A stretch of 64,000 nucleotides of DNA, from the NCBI RefSeq assembly GCF_900188485.1, contig NZ_FZPH01000016.1:124001-188000 (forward strand). Reading direction: 5' to 3'. The position numbers were made by a program, and so were the translations under genes. Positions 58,389-64,000 of this stretch are shown one piece after another (the stretch's first letter is position 1; each line of letters opens with the position of its first letter). Source of the DNA: Asanoa hainanensis (lineage in GTDB: Bacteria; Actinomycetota; Actinomycetes; Mycobacteriales; Micromonosporaceae). The notes beneath the pieces were generated by a model. It was not told the DNA's origin, did not search any database, and saw nothing but the letters and a program-made list of their open reading frames with translations.

Positions 58389-61300
58389 CGGGCCAGTACC
58401 TCGTTCAGGTCGCGGAGCATCTCCGACACGGTCACCGCGTCGAGGGTGTCGAAGGTTTCGGTCAGCCCGGGTCGCAGCCAGTCGCCGTCCGGGCGGGTGT
58501 TGATCCAGACGGCCGTGACCGTCTGCTCTTCGAGGATGTCGGGTGCGCCGACCGCGATGCCCGGGTCGAGGTCGATCACGATGGCGCGACGGTCGGGGGT
58601 GGCGCGCCAGAACCAACTCTGGACACCGGCGTCCTGCGGCTCGCCCCGCCGCCAGCCGCGGCGTTCGAGGCCGAGCAGGGTGGTGCTGGGCACCTTCTCG
58701 TCGGCGTAGCGGGTCAGCGTCGTCGCCGCGCGCTCCGCGTCGGTGAGCGCCAGGACCGGCCGACCGAGCTGTGGGAACGGCTGGAGGATGGCGTAGTCGG
58801 CGAAGATCTCCGACCACGCCGCCGCCTCTTCGGCGCCGAGGTGCAGCGGGTGGGCTACCCGGACGGTGGCGTCGGCCGGGAGCTCCCAGGTCTCGTCGTC
58901 GACGTCGGCGTAGCTGCGGTCCTCGGCCACCCGGAACGCGACAGGGTCGCCGTCGCCGACCCGCGCCACCCAGACGAGGCGGCGGACGATGTGCCAGAGC
59001 AGCGGGTGCCGCACGAACAGGTCGCGGAACTCGTCGGCCGACCAGGCCCGCTGGCCGACCATCGCCGCCTCGAGCCGACGGATCTGGTCGGCGGCGAGGG
59101 TACGGACGTCTTTCTTGAGGCCGGCAAAGCGCTGGTGCGCCGCGGGAGCGAGCGCGGGCTCGTCGCGGATGCCCGGCTTGGGCAGGTCTTTGCGGCGGGC
59201 GCCCGACTCGTCGACCACGTAGGGCTCGAGCTGCTCGTCGAACCCGACCACGAACCGGCGGGGGCCGTAGTCGAGGGTCAGCGAGCCGTTGGCGTCGAGA
59301 CCGAGGTCGGGCACGAGTCGGTCGGCGAGCTGGTCGGCGGTGAGCCCGAGCCCGTCGGCCACCTCGGCGATCTTCTCGCCCGCACGGTCCTTGAGGCCCT
59401 TGAACTTGGCCTTCTGCGCGATGCCGTGCAGGTGCGTCAGCGCGAGGTCGGAACCGATCTCGGCGAGCACGTCGAGCCCGATCAGCGCCTTGGAGTGGCC
59501 ACCGTCGCCCGGCCACGCCCGGATCACCGGCGATAGGCGGCGAACCGTCTCGTCGTCACCGATCCAGCGCAGCGCGTGCAGCGGCCAGGCCTCCTTTGGC
59601 GGCGCACCGACCGCCTGCCACTGCGTGAACAGCGCCCAGGCGAAGTCGGCCAGCGAGCGCGGATCGCAGGCGGCACGGACCAGCGGAACGCCGGCGTAGA
59701 CGTCGCCGGGCTTGGAGATGGCGAGCATGGTGCAGAGGTGTCGGACCGCCTCGGTGCTCAGCGCGGCCGAGCGGTCGGCGAGCAGGATCCGCGGCAGCAG
59801 GCCGGGCTCGGCCCAGGCCGGGAGCTTCGGGAGGCGCGTCGGCACCAGGTCGAGCGCGTCGGTGCCGAGCAGCTCCTCGACGCCGGCCCGGGCGGCCGGA
59901 CCGTAGTCGTCGGCGGCCGCGAGCACGGCCGCGTGGTGCCGGGCCGCGATCTGCCGCAGTGCTCCCTCGGCGGCCCGGCGGTCGGTGCCGGGCTTGCCCA
60001 GTGCGGCCGGGGTCAGGGCGCGGGCGGCGTACGCGGGGTGCCGGTCGAACCAGGCGATCGCGTACGAGCGCAGCGACTTGAGCCGGGCCAGCGCCTCGGC
60101 CATGCGGGTGGCGATCTCGGCGCTGGCGAACGGGAGCAGCAGCTCGGTGCAGCTCGCCGGCAGCGCCTTGGCCACGTGCATGGTCGTGGGCAGTGCGACG
60201 AGCCCGTGGGCGGCGACGATCGCCGGCAACCACTCGTGGGCGTCCCAGACCCGCCCCGGCCGCCAGTCGGGTAGCAGCGTCGCCACCACGTCATGCGGTC
60301 CGGTGCACATCAGCGTCACGTGGTGGTGGGACGGCAGCTTTCCGGCGCGGAACTGCTCGACGGCGGATTCGATCGGGACCTCCAGCTTCCACCAGGCGGC
60401 GCGTCGGGCGCTGGTGGCGGCCCACTCCTCCTGCTCGCCGGGCGCCCAGGCGAGCACGGGCCCGCCCGTGAAGGCGAGACCGGTCAGGACGGTCGGTTTG
60501 GCCGGCTTCCGCTTGACCGTCCAGGGTGGAGTGACGAGGGCCGGGGGCAGCACCTCGGGGGACGCGTCCGGCACGGCCGAGCGCTCGGCGAGGATCGCCT
60601 CGACGCGAGCCTGGGCGGCCGGCGGCAGGGTGGGCAATTCGCCCGCGACCAGCTCCTGGTTGGCGAGAACGTGGACCCGGAGTTGCTCGGCCACACCGTC
60701 GGCGGCGGCGAGGACGCGGAGGGCACGGCGCGGGAACCGGCTGGCCGCGCCGTGGATGGCGGCGCGGACGTATTTGTCGTCGAGGCGGGCGACCAGTGCG
60801 GCGAACGCCTCGTCCGTAGGGAACTGCGCGATGATGCCGGCGAGTCGCTGCCGTGCCTCGGCGTCGACCTGACCGGAGTCGAACCAGGTGAGTAGCTGCG
60901 GCAGAACGGCCGGCCCGACCCCGTCGACCCCGGTGGCCAACAGGTCGGTGTTGGTGACGACGCCCCAGCCATACATCGCCGGCGCGACCAGCGCGATCTG
61001 TTCGCTGGTCGTCGCCGAGCACCACAGCAGGTGGGCGGCCGAGCCGTAGCCGCTGACACTGGTCTCCACGCAGTCGGCGTCGACCCAGGACTGGCGCGTC
61101 GGCAGCAGGAACGAGCTGGCCGCCCGCAGCTCGATCGAATCGTCGCGTAGCCCGCCCAGCAGGTCGACCGCCGCGGCGTAGTCGTCGTCGCCCGCCACCG
61201 CCAGGTGCGCCCGCACCCGGCCGGCGATCACCAACCAGGGGTGGTAGTGGCCCCACGAACCGGTCACCCGGCGCACGAGGCGCGGCGGGATCTGGCCGCC

Positions 61301-61726
61301 GTTGTTCCAGTAGCCGCCCAGCTCTACGCCGGCCATGCGGAGCGTCGCCTCGGCCGCGAAGACCACGCCGCGCCGCGCCGCCCAGTCGTCGGCGAGGTGG
61401 CGGAGCTGGTCCTGCTCGCGCCAGCCGAGATGGTGTCCGACCAGCGCGGCCACCACGGCCGCCCCCTCGGCCGAGCCGGACTCGTGATCGGCCAGGTAGC
61501 CCTCGGCCTCCGCGACCAGCTCGGGGTCGCTGTTGGTGTTGGCGAGCCGGGAGTCCAATGTGGCCTTGGCCGAACGGACCAGCTCGGCGGCCTTGTGCGG
61601 GTCGAGGGTCAGCGCTGGCCCTGGCGTGCCACCACGGCGTGGATAGAAGTGCCGGCGCCACGCGACCGGCAGCGTGAACGGCCCGTCTTCGCCCACTGCC
61701 CCGTGCTCCTGCCCGACCGACAACAC
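58385..61726 (-). CDS. DUF4132 protein (YehI/MolR-like), first gene of the cluster
   Basis: About 1113 aa. The C-terminal third is DUF4132 (LDYGPRRFVVGFDEQLEPYV, DEFRDLFVRHPLLWHIVRRL, FADYAILQPFPQLGRPVLAL); the N-terminal two thirds look like alpha-solenoid repeats. The E. coli YehI equivalent, from memory, also has a WGR domain, which I do not see here. Start uncertain: GTG 61726 or TTG 61723 just after GGGGAGG; the frame runs on to 61864 but with atypical sequence. It heads five overlapping genes, so the promoter should be in the gap to the GH43 gene. Confidence 0.85.
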   Translation of the reverse strand: MLSVGQEHGAVGEDGPFTLPVAWRRHFYPRRGGTPGPALTLDPHKAAELVRSAKATLDSRLANTNSDPELVAEAEGYLADHESGSAEGAAVVAALVGHHLGWREQDQLRHLADDWAARRGVVFAAEATLRMAGVELGGYWNNGGQIPPRLVRRVTGSWGHYHPWLVIAGRVRAHLAVAGDDDYAAAVDLLGGLRDDSIELRAASSFLLPTRQSWVDADCVETSVSGYGSAAHLLWCSATTSEQIALVAPAMYGWGVVTNTDLLATGVDGVGPAVLPQLLTWFDSGQVDAEARQRLAGIIAQFPTDEAFAALVARLDDKYVRAAIHGAASRFPRRALRVLAAADGVAEQLRVHVLANQELVAGELPTLPPAAQARVEAILAERSAVPDASPEVLPPALVTPPWTVKRKPAKPTVLTGLAFTGGPVLAWAPGEQEEWAATSARRAAWWKLEVPIESAVEQFRAGKLPSHHHVTLMCTGPHDVVATLLPDWRPGRVWDAHEWLPAIVAAHGLVALPTTMHVAKALPASCTELLLPFASAEIATRMAEALARLKSLRSYAIAWFDRHPAYAARALTPAALGKPGTDRRAAEGALRQIAARHHAAVLAAADDYGPAARAGVEELLGTDALDLVPTRLPKLPAWAEPGLLPRILLADRSAALSTEAVRHLCTMLAISKPGDVYAGVPLVRAACDPRSLADFAWALFTQWQAVGAPPKEAWPLHALRWIGDDETVRRLSPVIRAWPGDGGHSKALIGLDVLAEIGSDLALTHLHGIAQKAKFKGLKDRAGEKIAEVADGLGLTADQLADRLVPDLGLDANGSLTLDYGPRRFVVGFDEQLEPYVVDESGARRKDLPKPGIRDEPALAPAAHQRFAGLKKDVRTLAADQIRRLEAAMVGQRAWSADEFRDLFVRHPLLWHIVRRLVWVARVGDGDPVAFRVAEDRSYADVDDETWELPADATVRVAHPLHLGAEEAAAWSEIFADYAILQPFPQLGRPVLALTDAERAATTLTRYADEKVPSTTLLGLERRGWRRGEPQDAGVQSWFWRATPDRRAIVIDLDPGIAVGAPDILEEQTVTAVWINTRPDGDWLRPGLTETFDTLDAVTVSEMLRDLNEVLAR

Positions 61727-61829
61727 AGCCTCCCCTGATCCGTTGTGAACGGTGGAACCGTAGCGGCGGGGTACGACAAAACCTGCCCTTGAAGTGCGCC
61801 GGCCAATCTGGCAATCTGCGACTATCGAT

Positions 61830-61841
61830 GTGAGCGCTAAC
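61830..61841. promoter_or_regulatory. LacI-type operator 1 of the GH43 gene
   Basis: GTGAGCGCTAAC with central GC and the pattern of LacI-family sites. It is 113 bp before the first candidate ATG of the GH43 protein with a signal peptide and also within reach of the divergent DUF4132 promoter. Confidence 0.6.
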
Positions 61842-61908
61842 CGGGTGGCGCGGGGACTCCACATCGGATCAATGGTGCTGCGCTGTGCACTGGTGCGCGC
61901 GCGGCGAT

Positions 61909-61920
61909 GTTAACGCTCAC
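61909..61920. promoter_or_regulatory. LacI-type operator 2 of the GH43 gene
   Basis: GTTAACGCTCAC, the inverted counterpart of operator 1 with one base changed; centres are 79 bp apart. It ends directly before an in-frame ATG (61921), arguing that translation starts further down. Confidence 0.65.
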
Positions 61921-61953
61921 ATGCCCCGTACCGCCGGAAGATTGGTGATTCTG

Positions 61954-63318
61954 ATGTCCCTGACCCGACGTGCGTTCACCGCCGGCACGCTGGCCGCCGC
62001 GGCCGGAATGTTCGCGCTCCCCCGCGCCGCGCTCGCGGCCAACGCCGCGTACCTGATGGCGTATTTCACCGAGTCGCCGCAGATGCAGGGCGCCAACTAC
62101 GGGCTGCACCTGGCGGTCAGCCAGGACGGCTGGAACTGGACGCCGCTCAACCAGAACAACCCGGTGGTCACGCCAACGGCCGGGACGCTCGGCCTGCGCG
62201 ACCCGTTCGTGCTGCGCAAACAGGACGGCACATTTGTCGTGTTAGCCACGGACCTGAATGGCACGAACTTTGGGCTGAACAATCAGTACCTACATGTATG
62301 GGACTCGACCAACCTGACCTCGTTCACCGGCTACCGGCGCATCCAGATGCACACGCTGGCGACGCACACCTGGGCGCCGACGGCGTTCTGGGACGCGTCG
62401 CGCGGCCAGTACGGCATCGTCTACTCTGCGGTCAACGGCGGCCGCGACCTGTTCCAGGTCAACTACACCTCGGACTTCCGCACCGTCAGCGCGCCCCAGA
62501 TCTTCTTCAACCCGGGCTTCGGTGTGCTCGACGGCGACATCGTCGTCGACGGCGCGACGACCTACCTGTATTACAAGAACCTCAACGACGGCTACCTGTA
62601 CGGCGCGCGCTCCTCCACGGGCCAGCCGAACAGCTTCACCACGTACACGGGTGGGTTGCGGCAAGGCACCGCGATCGAGGCGCCGCTGCTGCTGAAGGCC
62701 AACGACGGCGGCTGGCGGCTGTGGGGTGACTCGTTCGGGCCGGTCAACAACGACTACTACGCCTGGTCCACGGGCAGCATCGGGGGTGGGTCCTGGTCGG
62801 TGATGAACCAGCGCGACTACACGCCTCCGCTCAACGCCAAGCACGGATCGATCATCGGGATCAGCGCCACGGAGTACGCGGGTGCGGTCTCGCGTTGGGG
62901 CCTGCCTGCGTGGGTGCGGCTCAAGTCGTCGAACTTCCCCGACCGGTACGTGCGGCACGCGAACCGGATCGGCCGGCTCGACGCGTACCCGTTCGACCCG
63001 TACCAGGACCAGATGTGGCGTCTCGTGGCCGGCCTGGCCGACGGCGCGGGTGTCTCGTTCGAGTCGGTCAACTACCCGGGGTCTTACCTGCGCCACTACA
63101 ACTACGAGATCCGCCTCGACGTGCTCGACAACACGGCGACCTTCCGGGCCGACGCCACCTTCTACCGCACCGCCGGCCTGGCTGATTCGGCTTGGTCGTC
63201 GTTCCGGTCCTACAACGCGCCGACCCGGTACCTCCGCCACTACAACTATCTGTTGCGGGTCGACCCGATCAGCACAGCGACGGAGCGGCAGGACGCGACG
63301 TTCCGGGTCACTTCCTGA
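61954..63318 (+). CDS. Secreted GH43-like glycosidase with AbfB (CBM42) domain
   Basis: 454 aa from MSLTRRAFTAGTLAAAAG, a Tat-type signal (RRAF) ending ALAA. A five-bladed propeller follows: GLHLAVSQDGWNWTPL, LRDPFVLRKQDGTFVVLATD (general base Asp region), HTWAPTAFWD, and IEAPLLLKANDGGWRL (acid Glu region). The C-terminal ~135 residues are an AbfB arabinose-binding domain with repeats ending YVRHANR, YLRHYNYEIR and YLRHYNYLLR. It probably releases arabinofuranose from plant polysaccharides. ATG 61921 is an alternative but overlaps the operator. Confidence 0.9.
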   Translation: MSLTRRAFTAGTLAAAAGMFALPRAALAANAAYLMAYFTESPQMQGANYGLHLAVSQDGWNWTPLNQNNPVVTPTAGTLGLRDPFVLRKQDGTFVVLATDLNGTNFGLNNQYLHVWDSTNLTSFTGYRRIQMHTLATHTWAPTAFWDASRGQYGIVYSAVNGGRDLFQVNYTSDFRTVSAPQIFFNPGFGVLDGDIVVDGATTYLYYKNLNDGYLYGARSSTGQPNSFTTYTGGLRQGTAIEAPLLLKANDGGWRLWGDSFGPVNNDYYAWSTGSIGGGSWSVMNQRDYTPPLNAKHGSIIGISATEYAGAVSRWGLPAWVRLKSSNFPDRYVRHANRIGRLDAYPFDPYQDQMWRLVAGLADGAGVSFESVNYPGSYLRHYNYEIRLDVLDNTATFRADATFYRTAGLADSAWSSFRSYNAPTRYLRHYNYLLRVDPISTATERQDATFRVTS

Positions 63319-63850
63319 CGGTGAAGGGTTCCGACTCGGCGACATCGCGAAGTCCGTCGTCGGGCAGCAGGCGCACCACGTACCGGCCGGGCGGCAGCGG
63401 CCAGTCCCCGATGCCGCCCGGGCCGATGCTCAGTCGCCCTTCGATCTGACCACCGGTGTACGCGTACGTGAGGTACGCGTCGTTCCCGTCGCCTGCGCGG
63501 AACACGGAGATCCAGTCGAGTCCCATGCCGGGCGCGTTGCTGAGCTCGACCGCGATCTTCTCGCCGGCGCGGTAGCTGGCCTTCGTGGTCGCAACAGGCG
63601 CGGGCCTGTCCTGGGTAGAGCCAGACCGGCGCGCCGTTGACCGGGTAGCGGCCGCGCTCGAGGCCACGGGTCTCGAACCGCACCGTGCCGTCCTGGCGCG
63701 GCGTCGACGGCGGGCCTTAACGTGGCCGGCGCCGTCGCGGAGCGTCACCGCGTCGGTGTTGTGATGGTCGACCACGATCGGGTCGCCGAGGTCGACGTTT
63801 CGCTCGCGTGGGGCGGCGAGCCCGAGCCGCCTCACCGACCCCCGGCGGTC
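63308..63850 (-). pseudogene. Frame-broken gene for a secreted Ig-like domain protein
   Basis: On the minus strand a good C-terminal domain (TTKASYRAGEKIAVELSNAP, GLDWISVFRAGDG, WPLPPGRYVVRLLPDDG) is in one frame. Just upstream, coding similarity continues in another frame (RQDGTVRFETRGLERGRYPV, NGAPVWLYPGQ, about 63612-63700), then returns to the first (DLGDPIVVDHHNTDAVTLRD). Two compensating frameshifts, near 63605 and 63705, are needed, so this is a decaying gene or a sequence error. Its stop overlaps the GH43 stop by 11 bp. The 5' end is not resolved. Confidence 0.6.
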
Positions 63851-64000
63851 AAAACGACCGGCGCCTGCCGGCCTCGCCCGACACCGCTGGGGCCGGCATC
63901 CCCGCAACCAGCCACCGACTCAAACCCAAGCCCACTCACCAACCCCAGCGGTCAAAGCGACCGGCGCCATGCCGACCCCGACCGACACCGCCGGCAGCGG
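63831..64000. repeat. 104-bp repeat running off the right edge
   Basis: CTCACC.ACCCC.GCGGTCAAA.CGACCGGCGCC occurs at 63831 and again at 63935, followed in both by TGCCG.CC and CGACACCGC. The second copy is cut by the window end. I find no gene in this stretch. Confidence 0.65.

Noticed and set aside
1-64000. tRNA, rRNA, prophage, integron or biosynthetic gene cluster
   Set aside because: I looked for conserved tRNA/rRNA segments, integrase genes, phage structural proteins and PKS/NRPS domains and found none.

Overview
The window is high-GC, densely packed actinobacterial chromosome. Many start codons are GTG, several genes have a TANNNT box 6-9 nt before the start and no Shine-Dalgarno (leaderless pattern), and small XRE/DUF5753 regulators are present. 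Long intergenic hairpins of the kind I associate with Micromonosporaceae (a TTAACGC loop between GGAAGG/CCTTCC arms at 9917-9962) make that family the best guess; the genus is inference. No rRNA, tRNA, CRISPR array, prophage or plasmid origin was seen. The only mobile element is a TnpB-only IS605-type remnant at the left edge.

Left third (1-31.4 kb). tnpB with its omegaRNA-like 3' end; a quinone oxidoreductase followed by a stand-alone LigD-type polymerase domain; peptidase E divergent from an HxlR regulator; crotonase, ROK kinase and ArfB; a MarR-MFS pair behind a near-perfect operator; a HypF-C-terminal-like protein that has lost its metal-ligand motif; an M48 protease; an XRE/DUF5753 regulator flanked by two paralogous small 'GTCPTVY' proteins; a very large secreted PA14-propeller-CBM6-F5/8C-DUF1080 protein; a secreted S1 protease; an aldo/keto reductase divergent from a MocR regulator; folD under a ZTP (pfl) riboswitch; a GT-C type membrane protein; a luciferase-like monooxygenase/FMN reductase/LURP-one operon; a DctA-like symporter; and a LacI regulator facing a 37-bp palindrome.

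Middle (31.4-51 kb). A secreted GH78 rhamnosidase behind a TGAAACGTTTCA operator, a DHA2 exporter, an aldehyde dehydrogenase divergent from an atypical adenosine-deaminase-like protein, an amidase, KDPG aldolase divergent from KDG kinase, an ArsR-type regulator divergent from an MFS-esterase-ECF sigma operon, acetolactate decarboxylase, DinB, NUDIX, a second LacI, and an acyltransferase-3/VanX-like dipeptidase pair. Sugar breakdown, uptake and regulation recur.

Right part (51.2-61.7 kb) is the most interesting block. Five overlapping minus-strand genes run DUF4132, MoxR-type AAA+ ATPase, DUF5682, CoxE-like VWA protein and SWIM zinc-finger protein. From memory this is the same set as the uncharacterised yehI-yehL-yehM-yehP-yehQ locus of E. 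coli, here in an actinobacterium, and two of its genes carry fresh in-frame tandem repeats. It ends against a Tat-secreted GH43-AbfB protein whose promoter region is bracketed by two LacI-type half-matching operators. A frame-broken gene and a 104-bp repeat sit at the right edge.

Across the window there is a family of ~85-90 bp intergenic repeats (3 copies, each between convergent genes), an exact 66-bp triplication of the folD 3' end, an 18-bp minisatellite, and a cluster of 22-bp direct and inverted repeats.
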